Source of the DNA: Nageia nagi
Lineage: Eukaryota; Pinophyta
Assembly: GCA_050084985.1 (NCBI GenBank)
Contig: JBITNC010000001.1
Location: 162,812,001 to 162,876,000, forward strand
Reading direction: 5' to 3'
DNA: 64,000 bases
Part shown: positions 24,361 to 37,102 of the stretch, piece by piece
Position numbering within the stretch: the stretch's first letter is position 1
Layout of the letters: each line of letters begins with the position of its first letter
Notes under the pieces: generated by a model
Database searches by the model: none
Seen by the model: the letters and a program-made list of their open reading frames with translations, nothing else
Told to the model about the DNA's origin: nothing
Position numbers and translations under genes: made by a program

Positions 24361-27261
24361 CCAAATAGGTGGTATACTGTGTCTCAATTAGAAGCCTTTC
24401 CAAAGGCATTACCATGAGACCACAGTCATTAATCCTTAATCACCCAAGGCTTCATGATGCTCTATATTTGGTCTAATATATTGGTATTTTAAGAGAATTT
24501 GGTTCAACCAAAGTTTAATTGAATTTTGTTTAAATCCACCTCAATGATGAATATCATAGTAGAGCTTGCATTAAAAATTGGTCTGGTGTGAAATTGTTGA
24601 TAAAATGATAGTCTAATGTGATTAATACATCATTAGAATTATGAATGTATGGTATGGTCATAATATTTATGTTACTTTAGCTTTTATGTAATTACGAAGG
24701 TGTTGATTTATCTAGGTTTAGTATGTAATATCATGAGTTTCCAAGCATTAATAGAATGAAAATAAATAAATTTCATGATGAATTACAAATATTATAATAT
24801 GAAAAGCTAAATTTCATGTGACCAAGGAAGGGAGGAAGTCCTGGAGAGGACCTAAAACATCCTCAGGTTTGTAGAATGATTTTAAAGGAATGAGATGTCA
24901 TAAGTAAGAAGAGGGTTGTCCTGATCCTTAAACTCCTAAGCTTTCTTAGTACTCAAGTCAATACTTTTGGGTCCTTAGGAGTAGCTCAAATATGAAGGTG
25001 AAAGAATCTACATCACAAGGATGAGATGCATTGAATACCCTCTAGATCAAAGTTGATGTATTAACCATACATTTGTTCATTTAAAATATGTAAGGTAACC
25101 CTCTTATGTTTTAAGGGTGGCCCAATTCCATTGTATCTTAAAGCATAATGTATCATAGAATGCAAGGTTTGACAAAATTATACTTATTAACCACATGTAT
25201 TCCATAAATGCTTATTTATGTATGTGGCAAAGTCTATTCTGCAATGTGTTTTTGTCATGCAATAGTAACAAGTAATATATAAGAATATTATGAGTACAAA
25301 GATAAAATATGGTAAAAGAAATAAATTACTATGGTCATTTTTAATCCAACATATATCAATATTAATGTAGGGAGTATTTTAAGGTATAAAATAGTCTTAG
25401 TATCCCTACATAATAGTAGGATGTAAAATACAAGAGAATCGCAATAAGGATTGACAAATCCTAATTGTATTTCTAAGGAATATTTTACAAGAAAAAGGAA
25501 TAGTATATAAAGAGGGATTAAATTAAAATCAAATTCTAGGGATTGATACTATTAATCTTATATCCTTGTAAATAAATCCTAGAAGAGATCTTGGTACATT
25601 AAATTATAACACATAGTCATAAGCTCAAATAATAAGAAAGAAAAAGTCAAACCTATTATAAGGTAACCCTAATAACCTTAAAGAAGATGAGGCTATCCTA
25701 CACTGGAAAATAATTAAGGAGACCTTAGGGATGCCTGAGTATTAAAATGGATCAATATGGGATCAAATGGGATTGGTATAATGGTGATAAGGAAAGAGTT
25801 AATTGACATTACTTAATAAATAATGTTCTACATTCATAAGAAAGTGGAAAAAAAACTTGTAGTATGATTAGAATTAGTGATGTTCCTAATATTAATTGAT
25901 CACATTTAAATACATGGGTTTCATGGTAAACCCTAATATAAGTCTAAAATAAATAATGGATCTTATAGTAAGATAAACCTTACATAATTACAAATAAATG
26001 AGCAATATCAAATCAAATAATAAAGGTGAAAGATAAACTCGAAAGTAACATAGGTTAAGGAGAAACCCTAAAGGAATAGAATTGACTTAAAAGGGAAATT
26101 TTGGATGGATTCAATGATGAAGGAAAATGATGTGGAATATTTGTTAGTTAAACCCTACTCATTAAACAAAAAATCCAAAATAATATGCCTTGAATAAGGA
26201 CCACTTTGTGCTACACTTCTTTTTAAAGACTAGTTGACTTTAGTGTCATCTCAAGGCATGTTACTAAACACTAGCATGAGAACTTTTATAAAGTAGTATT
26301 AAATATGTAGTACCATACATATGGGATAAATGTAGTACTTTCAATTATCTTGTGTGACATCCTAAAAAACCTTGGTATTGAATCTTTCTTCATACATTAT
26401 TGTTTATTGGATTTTAATACATGAAGGATGATCTATTACTATGTAGGTAACACGTAATGCTTGGTACATGAAACTTTGTAAACCCTAATAATTGATTTGG
26501 GATCAATTATTTTAGGAGAAATAAGTCATGGGTGATTTTTTATTTACAATATTATTTAAAATTAATTATACTAAACAAAAAACTCAAGGGTATTTCTTCA
26601 ATACCCATGGCTTCCCAAGATATGGTCATGGGGATATAGGACCCCATGATGATCCTAGCTGATAGATATGGGTAGGCTAGTATATCATATCCTTGATAGA
26701 GTATCAAATGAGGGTAGCAATAAAATAAAATATAGTTACCAGATGAGGTAATTTAGTAGTCAAACTACTTGTAATTTAGCACATAAGAGTATGATAATTT
26801 TTCCATAGGTGATGACATTTACCTGCTCATAAAGAAGTTTGCCTACCTATGAGTTAGAGGGTTATCATTAGGTGAGGATGTGTAACCTCATGGATGTGTG
26901 TTCTCTTGGGTCATATGGGCCTTGAGTAGGAAACCACTATGTCATGTCCAAAATATTAGTTCCATAATTTGTGAAGCAAAAAATGGTGGGGTCACATATG
27001 ATGCATCTCCTTAATGGGATGAGAATTGAGGAGTGAAAACTCGAAGAGATTTTATTAGGGTTGGTTAATTAGGACTTTAGAAAATATTGCCATGTGAGTG
27101 ATAACTAGCTAGTAGCATTGATATGCTCATGTGAATCATTTGTTCCATTTCTTCATCATTCTAGTGTTAAACTAATAAAAAAAAATTAGGTCTAAAATTT
27201 TTTAGTTTTGGATGTCAAGAATAGGAAAAAATACTATCGAGAATAAGTGGAAGTGTTATAG

Positions 27262-27274
27262 TGGTATCAAATCA
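27262..27274 (+). other. Primer-binding site of element C
   Basis: TGGTATCAAATCA two bases after the LTR matches the 3' end complement of initiator tRNA-Met (TGGTATCAGAGC) at the first eight bases. Confidence 0.85.
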
Positions 27275-27338
27275 TCAAGTTCAAACTCTTGGGCCTATGG
27301 TCCATGATTCTTTTTGTATAAGAGTTTAGGAAGTTAAG

Positions 27339-28560
27339 ATGAGTATGCTTGAGCCTAATAACAACACCATTTGGTGGAAAAAGATTATGAAAATCCCAAT
27401 ACATGTGATAAGAGCTTCAACTAACCTACAACAAGGTGTCAAAAATGGCCTTCCTATGAATATCAATACTAGGAAAAACCAAAGAAATGTTAGGTGCTAG
27501 AATACAAGAAATAGATATTTAAGGAATGCTAATAGAATGATACCCAACAATGATAATAAAAGTTCATCAAGTCATTCCACCTAGAACAACAGAGGAGAAG
27601 AAGCCATCAAGAGATTACAAAAGCAGGTGGCATACCAATAAGAGATAATAAGCAATATACTAAATTCACAAGTTGAACCTCCAAGAGAAGAACCTATTTT
27701 AAGATAAGAAAAATCTAAAGGGATGGATGACCAAATTCAAGAAATAATTAAGCAAGAACTTGTAATGGATCTTAAGAAAGCTTAGATCCCAAAATTTAAT
27801 GATAACCAAGAAGGAAAATAAGCAAAAGTATGGTGGTATATGTACAAGATTGAGCATGAGATACAATACCTAAAGTGGCTATAATTTATTGCAGCATTTC
27901 ATAAGAGATTCATTCCTCAAGTTTACTATGATAGAAAGTATGAGGAATACTATACTCTTTGGTAAGGATACATGAGTGTTCAAAGCTACCATTATAGATT
28001 TCTTAGGCTGCTCAAATATGTCCAAGAAGATAAGAATCACATGAAGGTCCATATATTCTTTTTGGGGTTAGATCCTAAGATTAAGACCATGGTAAATGTA
28101 TTGAATCCTAAAATATTGGAAGAAGCATATGACCTTGCCAAAAGGGAAGAAAGAAATTTGGGTATCAAGAAGACCTTTGTGAACTATAATCTTCTAGATG
28201 AAAAAGATAAGGAAGTCTACCAAAAGAGTAAAAGTGTAGAGAATCAAGCACAACAAATAAGCAATGAGAATATCAAGGAATATAATCATAGTTACAAGGA
28301 TGGTAATCCACCCAAATTTGAGAAGAGGCCATTTGGAAATAAAGGTTATAAGAAGAAAGATTTTTAAAGGAGGAATTAGTTGTTTTGTAAGCAACATTAT
28401 AACAATAGGACTAAAAACCAAGGTTTCAAAAATGATGGTCAAGGGTTTCCATATCAAAGAGGCAATCATAATGCACCTAAGGAAAAGTTCCCAGAACAAA
28501 AGAAGGCTCCTTGATATGAATGATGTAATTGTGGTGGAGCTCACTATGCTAATTAGTGAC
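27339..28560 (+). pseudogene. Element C gag
   Basis: Frame opens at ATG 27339 and can be followed to the zinc knuckle. The Retrotrans_gag core is seen as IPKFNDNQEGK, a Trp-containing helix, then FHKRFIPQVYYDRKYEEY, YHYRFLRLLKYV and IFFLGLDPKIKTMVNVLNP (open at 27972-28367), EEAYDLAKREERNL. About a hundred residues of the usual core appear to be missing near 27880-27895. A zinc knuckle (CNCGGAHYAN, first Cys position now a stop) lies at about 28521-28556. Multiple in-frame stops. Confidence 0.82.
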
Positions 28561-28599
28561 CCCTAAAGATAGATCTACCCAAAGAGCATTGAATCTTTG

Positions 28600-29020
28600 T
28601 AGCTACTAGATCAAGACAAACTAGAGGGAAAGCCACACCTCTTCAAATCCCTAGTAAAATTTTTGACAAATCCTTTAGGATCTTGATATATTATGGTGCT
28701 ACAAATAGTTTTATTTCAAATTCCTTAGTTAAGGGAATGTCAAAGGCACCAAAATTTTTGGCAAATGGGTGGTAAGTGGATTTTGGATTAAGTCATAAAT
28801 ATCCTATTAGATAATGCTTTAGGGACGTTGAAATATAATTACCCAAGGGTCTTGTTGTGTGGGATTTTTATGTGGTTCCCCTAACCTCTTATGATATCAT
28901 ATTAGGCATGGATTGGTTGATGACACACAAAGATATTATCAAATTTTAGGAAATATGGGTAGAATACATTGATGTATCTCAAAACCAATACAGGGTGTAC
29001 AATGACCAAGGATCTTTTGA
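28600..29020 (+). pseudogene. Element C protease
   Basis: Retropepsin-like domain. The active-site segment reads ILIYYGATNSFIS at 28680-28718, where ILIDSGATHSFIS-like sequence is the family norm, so the catalytic Asp is Tyr here. The C-terminal signature YDIILGMDWLM is well kept near 28890-28925. Inactive. Confidence 0.82.
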
Positions 29021-29109
29021 ACCCTATTTGATCATAGCCATGCAAGTTAAAAGAAGCATAAGGAAAAGAGAGATGATTTATGTATCCAAAGTTAAGGAAG
29101 TTGAGCAAG

Positions 29110-29990
29110 GGGATAAGGAGGTAGACTTATTAAATATGTACTTTACATTAAGAGAATACAAAGATGTATTCCCTGAAGATCTATCTAGTTTATCCCCAAA
29201 ATGAGAATTTGATTTCTCAATAGACCTAATACCTGGAGTAGAAACTATTTCTAAAACCCCATACATAATGAATACCATAGAGATTCAAGATTTAAAGGTA
29301 CAATTGCAAGATTTATTAGAGAAAGGGTTGATAAAACCTAGTGTGTCACCATGGGGTGCTCCTATGTTGTTTGTGAAAAAGAAAGATGGAAATTTGAGGT
29401 TGTGTATTGATTATACAATGCTGAACAAGGTCACCATCAAGAGTAGGTATCCTTTACCTAGAATTGATGATTTTTTTGATCAACTCAAGGATATTGCTAT
29501 TTTCTCCAAGATAGATCTAAGATCAAGATACCACCAATTGATAATAAAGGGATTAGACACTCATGAAATAGCTTTTAAAACTAGATATGGATAATATGAA
29601 TTTGTTGTATTACCTTTTGAGTTAACAAATGCCCTTATAACATTCACAAACTTAATAAATAGTGTCTATCAAGAATACCTAGATAAGTTTGTGTTAGTAT
29701 TTTTGGATGATATTCTCATATACTCAAATCATGAGGAGGAACATAATCATCATCTAAGGTTAGCTCTACAAGTGTTGTGAAGAAACCAACTATATGGAAA
29801 AATATTAAGTGTGACTTCTATATTTCCTAAATTTAGTATCAAGGCCACATCATCTTTGTAGAAGGAATTTTAATTGACCCCAAGAAAGTGGAAGTAATAA
29901 TGAGTTGGCAAGTGCCAAAAAATATGATTGAGGTAAGAATTATTATGGGATTAGTTGGGTACTATCAAATATTTATCAAAGAGTTTTTTA
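29110..29990 (+). pseudogene. Element C reverse transcriptase
   Basis: Gypsy RT. Motifs in order: [71 protein letters not shown] (catalytic Asp kept), a stop at 29592 within the TRYG-YEF block, then FVLVF and [10 protein letters not shown] near 29700 (YxDD as FLDD). The downstream connection is frameshifted: RT up to 29594 and RNase H at 30260 are in different frames. Confidence 0.9.
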
Positions 29991-30089
29991 AAATAGCCAA
30001 TCCCATCACTAGTATTTAGAAAACTAATTAAGTGTTAAAATGGATAGAAAAGTGTGAAAAAGCTTTTGTAACCTTATAAGAAAAACTTA

Positions 30090-30481
30090 CCACAACATCG
30101 ATTCTTACTATCCCTGACCCACATAGTAATTTTATAGTATGCACAAATGCTTCACTAGAAGGTTTAGGTGGTGTCTTATCACAAAATGGAAATCCAATAG
30201 CATTTGAATCAAGAAAATTAAAAAAGCATGAGCTGAAATATGCAACTCATGATCTTGAGTTGGAAGCTATAGTCCATGCACTCAAAATGTGGAGACACTA
30301 CCTTTTAGGAAATCCTTTCAAACTTGAAATGGATCATCAGAGTCTAAAGTATTTATTCACTCAATCGGATCTGAGTACTAGGCAAAGACGATGGATGGAA
30401 TTTCTAAATGAATATGATTTTGGAATTAAGCACATAAAGGGAAAGGAAAATAAAGTGGTAGATGCTTTGAGTCATAGGTGA
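30090..30481 (+). pseudogene. Element C RNase H
   Basis: Gypsy RNase H. It reads VCTNASLEGLGGVLSQ where TDAS is expected, so the first catalytic Asp is Asn. Then AFESRKLKKHELKYATHDLE with the catalytic Glu region, WRHYLLGNPFKLEMDHQSLK with the DHQ Asp kept, and the end block FGIKHIKGKENKVVDALSHR. Confidence 0.88.
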
Positions 30482-30539
30482 CATGTAAATGCCATGACAA
30501 GAAGTCAATTTGATTTATTTGACCAAGTAAAAGTTTTAC

Positions 30540-31660
30540 AGTAAGAAGACTCATATTGTAGATCCATCCAGGAATTGATAGGGAAATATACCTCATCATC
30601 TCAAGATTTTACTAAAAAAGATGTAATTCTTTATTTTAAGGATAGATTAGTCATCCTAGAGAAGGGAAATTTAAGTTTGATCATGCAAGAAACTCATCGT
30701 CCCCCATATGTAGCACATCTAGGAGGTACGAAGATGAGAGAAAAAATTAAATAAAGATCTTATTAGGATGGAATGAAAAGGACATAGCATAATTTATGGT
30801 AATATGCCTTGAATGTCAAAAATTTAAGGTAGAATATCAACACCCATGCAGATATCTATATCCACATGATGTTCCTATGTATAAATAGTAAGTGATTTTG
30901 ATGGATTTTATTGTTGTCTTGCCAAAAATAAGTTTGCTAATGAAATCTTTAGATTACATGGATTTTTTAAGGTGATCATCTCAGATAGAGATTCTAAGTT
31001 CACCTCCATATTTTGGAATTCATTGCACAAGGCATTGGGAATGTAATTGAATATGAGTTCAACATATCACCCTAAGATATATGGGCATACTAAACAAGTG
31101 AATAGAGTCCTTGAGGACATGCTCAAAATATACTGCATGTAGCAAAAGAATAAATACGAGGATTACCTCTACTTAGTTGAATTTGCTTATAATAATGGAT
31201 ATCAATCATCTTTGGGAATGGCTCCCTTTGAGGCTCTCTATGAAAGGAGATGTAAAAATCCTTTATCTTGGGACAATTAGGAGGATTAGGTGATGATTTA
31301 ACCTGAGATGTTAAACCAAATGGAGGATCAATAGAATTCCTTTCGACAAAAGTTGAAGGAAGTTGCCAATCAATAAAAGAGTTATGTCTATCTTAAGAGA
31401 ACTTATCAAGAATTTTTTGTCGATGAAAAAGTATTTTTACAAGTTCAATCCATGAAAGGCATCATAAATTCTACCAAATTAGTCCCCAATTTGTTGATCC
31501 TTTTGATATAGTTGAAAATAAGAGTCCAATTGCCTACAAAATTACTTTGCCACTAAGTTTATCAAAAATGCATGATGTATTTCATGTGCCACTATTGAAA
31601 AAGTATGTTATTGACCCCTCTCTTGTGTTGGATTTCTTTGATTTGCAAATTTTTGACCCT
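30540..31660 (+). pseudogene. Element C integrase with internal deletion
   Basis: Zinc-binding region near 30690-30850 (HLGGTKMREKIK, then a run of stops). The catalytic core starts with MDFIVVLPK at about 30900-30926 and jumps straight to KFANEIFRLHG-like text. About 35 residues normally between these are missing, so there was a deletion near 30927. Then VIISDRDSKFTSIFW (second Asp kept), STYHPKIYGHTKQVNRVLEDML (Glu region changed), YNNGYQSSLGMAPFEALYERRC. The C-terminal DNA-binding part follows to MHDVFHVPLLKKYV. Confidence 0.82.
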
Positions 31661-31666
31661 CATGCT

Positions 31667-31806
31667 ATTAAAGTTCTTCCTGTTAGGATCTTAGCTTTTA
31701 GAACTAGGAAATTGATAAATCAAGAGATTAATGAGTGTTTAGTGTAATAGGACAAGTATTCTAAATCATCTTCCACTTGGGAAGATGAATATACCATTAG
31801 AATATA
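31667..31806 (+). pseudogene. Chromodomain-like tail of element C integrase
   Basis: Reads KVLPVRILAFRTRKLINQEI, then a short gap with one stop, then WDKYSKSSSTWEDEYTIR. The spacing of the RxxxLRxxxI-type strand, W and the STWE block fits the C-terminal chromodomain of chromoviruses, which steers integration to certain chromatin. The aromatic cage is only partly recognisable, so the call is moderate. Confidence 0.6.
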
Positions 31807-31899
31807 ATTTTATTATTTTTTAAATGATTATGTGAAGCATTTTCAAAAATCTATGATTGTATTATGATTTTATTTAAGAACATAGGGTACTATGTTCCT

Positions 31900-31915
31900 T
31901 TTAAGGAGGGTGGTA
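31900..31915 (+). other. Polypurine tract of element C
   Basis: TTAAGGAGGGTGGTA directly before the TGTAATG start of the 3' LTR; primes plus-strand synthesis. Confidence 0.8.
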
Positions 31916-32750
31916 TGTAATGATCCACCCAACTGCACTGTTAAGACTTGAGTACCATCAAGGATTATAACAAGATTAATTTTGAATTATGTTAAGTTAT
32001 GACTAATTTTGAATAAAGATATGATTTATTTATGTCAATTTGATGCTAGTTTCAAGATTTTATGGCACAAGTTACAAGTTGACTAGAGTTGAAAAGTACG
32101 AATAAAGACCCAAGGGACCAAGGATGAGTTGATGATGGGAATGAAAGGGTAATAGTGAGGAATGAATAGCATTGGTTCACTAACAAACTCTAATTACCAT
32201 GATAGATCATTTATATGGATGACCTAACTATTGAAAATGATTTTCAATTTTAATAATGAATGTGTGGTTGTGTTTGTGTACTAATGACTTTACAATGCAG
32301 GATGAAAGGATCACCGTAGGTAAAATGAGTGTTAAAACTTTGTTATGAAATTTTGAAATTTATTTCAAAAGAGGTCAGGAATATTCTATTCTTTTAAATT
32401 TTAATTTTTACTTAGGGGTTTTAGTAAAATGGGGTGAAATTTAAAAGTGATAGTTAAAAAGGACTATTACCATTTTGTGGATGTTACAAGGGTATTTTGG
32501 TAGGTTGTGAAAATAATTGAGATAGGATCCCCACCTAACTTGTTTCTTTGTCATAGGTGTAGGAAATAATTGGCCTCAATTTGTAAGCTAATATAAAAAA
32601 GTCCAAAATATTTTATGTCACTACACTTGCCAACAAATTTACTTTAGACCCAACTCACAAAAAAAATAAATAAATAAATATATCTTCCCCAAAAAAATTA
32701 TTGAAGGGTATGAGCAGACATTTATTTGGAACTATTATAGCCAACTTGGC

Positions 32751-32760
32751 TATAAATAAA
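32751..32760 (+). promoter_or_regulatory. TATA box in 3' LTR of element C
   Basis: TATAAATAAA, the partner of 22940-22949, again followed by GTGGAACCTTAGG. Conservation in both LTR copies supports a real core promoter. Confidence 0.6.
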
Positions 32761-33964
32761 TAGTGGAACCTTAGGAAAACTACACTACCACACTATTACT
32801 TTACTTCATCATTCATAAGCTTTGGGTCTAGAGTTCCATGGAGAAGAGAAGCCTCTCCCCCTCTCAAGTTTAGGTGCTTTCCTTTTTGCATTTTAGTTAA
32901 TACCTAGCTAAGATATGGATTCATTTGATATTAGTTGGTATATTTTTATGAAAAAGAATGCTTGAAGAGGTTAATTACTATCAATAATGGTACATTTCTT
33001 GAAGAGACATTTTTTTTATTTGAAAGTACACATGTGAAGCCTTGTCTCTATAGTTAAAACAAGATATAGTTTAATATTTGTATGCATTATTTGTATGGTT
33101 GGATAACATATTTTATTGATGGGATAATTATTTTTTTGTGTACAAGACTATTTTCTATGATCCTCACATCATGAATACTCTTAAGGAAGTACTCTTAAGC
33201 ATTGTATTGAGATTTGGCCTTAACATTTTATCATCCTCATAGGCATTCTAGCAATTCATTCTCATCTAGTTTTTTTTTTTTAATACCATGGAATGGCATA
33301 GAAAGAAGGGTTGAGAGAATAATTGAATTGTATACTTCTCCCCCATGATGGTGTTGAGACCTGTTACCTTGCCTATATGGAATTTCAGTTGATTGGGAAT
33401 GCCATTACAAGATTAGCTTCCATTCATTTCCATTCTAGAAGGAGTGAAGTTGAGGGAGGTGATTAAATATGAAATCCCTTCCACCTACACCCATAATCAT
33501 ATGCTTGATGGTCAATTCCTCCAAGAATAATTTGCTCTATGACCATACAATCTAATTCATATACTATTGTAGTCTTGGGTATCTAAAACTAATAGGATAG
33601 GAGTCACCTTTCTTTTGGGCTCATTTGGGAAGCCATCTCATGCTCTAAGGAATACTTTTCTTTAATTCATGTCATACAAACCCCTCTCCTTTCTCTATGT
33701 TCTCTTTAAATAGTTGTGCCATTAGATAATATATAAGACCTCTAAGTTGTGTTTATGATTGCCAAGCTTGACAAGATTTATATGTTGTATTCCCATTATG
33801 AGTCATGCTCAAGCGCTAAAGGTGAATTTATCATTTCCTAGCCTAAAATGGACTCACTATTCAAGGTACTATTTCACTAAGGGATTGTAATATGACAAGG
33901 TGGATTTCTTTAAATCAAACATTCTCCCTTTTTGCAATTGATACCTCCTCAAAATGATTCAAGG

Positions 33965-34205
33965 AGACCACTAATGGTAGTGCCAAGTAATAGGGAGGTT
34001 ATCTATCTAGCATAGGTAGCACCAAGTAATATAAAGGTTATCTATCCACTATGGAAAACACCAAGTAGTAGGGAGACTACTTATTCACTATGGGTAGAAT
34101 AAAGTAGTAGGGAGGTTGTCATTCCACTATGGGAAGCACCAAGTAATAAGGATATTATCTGCCAAGTAATAGGGATGTTGTTCCCCAAGTAATAGGAATA
34201 TTTTC
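33965..34205 (+). repeat. Short tandem repeat inside 3' LTR of C
   Basis: Counterpart of 24155-24360: degenerate units containing CACCAAGTAATAGGGA / AAGTAGTAGGGAGG and CTATCCACTATGG. Confidence 0.8.
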
Positions 34206-37102
34206 CATCCAAATGGGTGGTGTAATGTATCTTAGTTAGAAGCCTTTCCAAAGGCATTACCATGAGACCACACTCATTAATCCTTCATCACCTAAGGCTT
34301 CATGAACCTCCAGATTTTGTCCAATAGATTGGTCTTTTAGGAGAATTTGATTCATCCAAAGTTTAATTGAATTTTGTTTAAATCCACCTCAATGATGAAT
34401 ATCGTAGTAGAGATTACATTAAAAATTTGTATGGTGTGAAATTGTTAATAAAATGCTAGTATAATATGATTCATACATCATTAGAATTATGAATGTATGG
34501 TATGATCATAATATTTTGAGTAAGATTTATGTTAACTTAGCTTTTATGTAATTACAAAGTGTTGATTAATCTAGGTTTAGTATGTAATATCATGAGTATT
34601 CAAGCATTAATAGAATGAAAACAAATAATTTTAAGTATGAATTATGAATATTATAATATGAAGAGGTAAATTACATGTGACCAAGGAAGGAAGTCCTGGA
34701 GAGGACATAAAACATCCTGAGGTTTGTAGAATGATTTTAAAGGAATGAGATGTCATAAATCATTTGCATCATGGTCATAAGTAAGAAGAGGGTTGTATTG
34801 ATCCTCAAAATCCTAACCTTTCTTAGTATTCAATCTAATAATTTTGGGTCATTGGGAAGATCTCAAAGATGAAGGTGGAAGAATCTCCATCAAAAGGATG
34901 AGATGCATTGAAGACCCTATAGATCAAACTTGATGTATTTACCATACATTTATTCATTTAAAATCTATAAGGGTACCTTATTTTATTTTAAGGGTGGCCC
35001 AATTCCATTGTATTTTAAAGCATCATGTATCATAGAATGCAAGGTTTGATGAAATTTTACTTAGTAACCACACATAATCCATTAATGCTTATTTATGTAT
35101 GTGGAAAAGTCTATTCATCAATGTATTTTTGTCATACAATGTTAATAGGTAATATATAAGAATATTATGAGTACAAAGATAAAACATGGTAAAAGAAATA
35201 AATTGATATGGTCATTGTTAATCCAACATATATAATTATTAATGTAGGGAGTCTTTTAAGGTATGAAATAGTCTTAGTATCCCTACGTAATAGTAGGACC
35301 TACAATGCAAGAGAATTCCAATAAGGATTGACAAATCCTAATTGTATTTCCAAGGAATATTTTACAAGTAAATGGAATAATATATAAAGAGGGATTAAAT
35401 TTGAATCAAGTTCTAGGGATTGATAACATTAAACTTAGATCCCTATAAATGGATCCTAGAAGAGGGATTGATACATTACATTACAAGACATAGTAATAAG
35501 ATCAAATAATAAGGAAGACAAATTCAAACATATTATAAGGTAACCCTAATAACCTTAAAGAAGATGAGGCTATCCTATAATGGAAAATAATTAAGGAGTC
35601 CTTAGCGACCCTTGAGTATTAAAAGGAATCAATATGGGATCAAATGGGATTGGTCTAATGGTCATAAGGCAAGAGCTAATTGATATTAATTAATAAATAA
35701 TGTTCTCCATTCATAAGAAAGTGGAAAAAAAACTTGTAGTATGATTACAATTAGTGATGTTCCTAGGATTAATCAACCACATTTAAATACATGGGTTTCA
35801 TGGTAAACCCTAACATAGATCCAAAATAAATAATGGATCTTATAGTAAGAGAAACCTTGCATAATTTCAAAGAAATGGGAAATGTAAAATCAAATAATAA
35901 AGGTGAAAGATAAACTTAGGAGTAACCTAGGTTAAAGAGAAACCCTAAAGGAATAGAATCAACTTAAAAGGGAAATTTTGGATGGATTCAATGATGAAGG
36001 AAAATGATGTGGAATATTTGTTATTCAAACCCTAATTGCTAAAAAACAACCCAAAAGAATATACATTATGTAAGGCCCACTTTATGTTGCACTTCCTTTT
36101 TAGAAGTAGTTAACTTTAGTGTCATCTCAAGGCATGTTACTAAACACTAGCATGAGAACTTTTATAAAGTAGTATTAAATACATAGTACCATGCATATGA
36201 GATAATTGTATTATTTTCAATTATCTTGTGTGACTTAATAAATAAGATTTGTATTGAATCTTCCTTCATACACTATTGTTTATTAAATTTTAAGACATGA
36301 AGGATGATCTATTACTATGTAGGTAACACCTAATGCTTGGTACATGAAACTTAGAAAACCCTAATAATTGATTTGGGATCAATTATTTTAGGAATGATAC
36401 ATCATGGGAGGTTTTTATTTTACAATATTATTTAAAATTAATTAGACTAAATAAACCACTCGATAGTATTACTTTAATACCCATGGCTCTTGAAGATATG
36501 GGCACTGGGATGTTGGACCACATGGTGATCCTAGCTAATAGATATGGGCAGGCTAGTGGCTCATATCCTCAATAGGGTGTTAGATGAGGGTATTAGTCAA
36601 AAAAACTATGGTTATTGAGTAAGGGAAATTTATTATTCATACTACTTGTAGTTTAGCACATAGGAGTATGATGACTGTTCCATAAAAAATGACATTTACC
36701 CACTCCTAAGGAAGTTTGCCTAGGATAAACTATTTGCTCCTTTGAGTTAGAGGGTTATAATTAGGTGAGGATGTGTAACCTAGTGGATGTGCATTCTATT
36801 AGGTGATATGGTCCCCAAGTAGGAAACCACTACATCATGTACAAAATGTTTGTTGCATAGTTCCTAAAGTGGAAATGGTAGGGTCACATATGAAGCATAT
36901 CCTCAATGGGATGAGCATTATGGAGTGAACACCAAAAGAGATTTGATTATGGTTGAGTGTTGATATGCTTAAGTGGATTGTCTAGTCCATTCCTAGATCA
37001 TTCAAGTATTTAAACTAATAAAAAAAATTAAATCTAAAATTTTAGGGTTTTGGATGTTGAGAATAGGCAAAAATGCTATCAAGAATAGGTTGAAGCATTA
37101 CA

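Larger units (their letters stand above)
22107..27260 (+). repeat. 5' LTR of element C
   Basis: Starts TGTAACAACCC and ends ...GTGTTATA just before the PBS. It is paired over its length with 31916-37102. It contains a TATA box about 830 bases in and an internal tandem repeat near 24155-24360. Length is about 5.15 kb, long for a gypsy element of this type. No conserved reading frame was found in both copies. Confidence 0.92.
22107..37102 (+). mobile_element. Chromovirus-like Ty3/gypsy element 'C' with 5.2-kb LTRs
   Basis: Complete from LTR to LTR and inserted into element B. Order: 5' LTR, tRNA-Met PBS, gag with Retrotrans_gag core and zinc knuckle, protease, RT, RNase H, integrase, a chromodomain-like tail, polypurine tract, 3' LTR. 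Pol order RT-RH-INT and the tail place it with the chromoviruses. Each LTR is about 5.15-5.19 kb, together more than two thirds of the element. Reading the first 100 bases of both LTRs side by side I count about 17 differences, mostly transitions. No exact 5-bp target duplication was seen (ggagc before, agaga after). Confidence 0.9.
31916..37102 (+). repeat. 3' LTR of element C
   Basis: Starts TGTAATGATCC, ends GCATTACA, about 5.19 kb, paired with 22107-27260. The short frames inside are AT-rich noise. Small gaps between the copies occur, for example near 27060-27120 versus 36950. Confidence 0.92.

Noticed and set aside
28194-28544. 116-codon minus-strand frame
   Set aside because: It is the antisense shadow of the gag of element C, which is supported by motifs on the plus strand.
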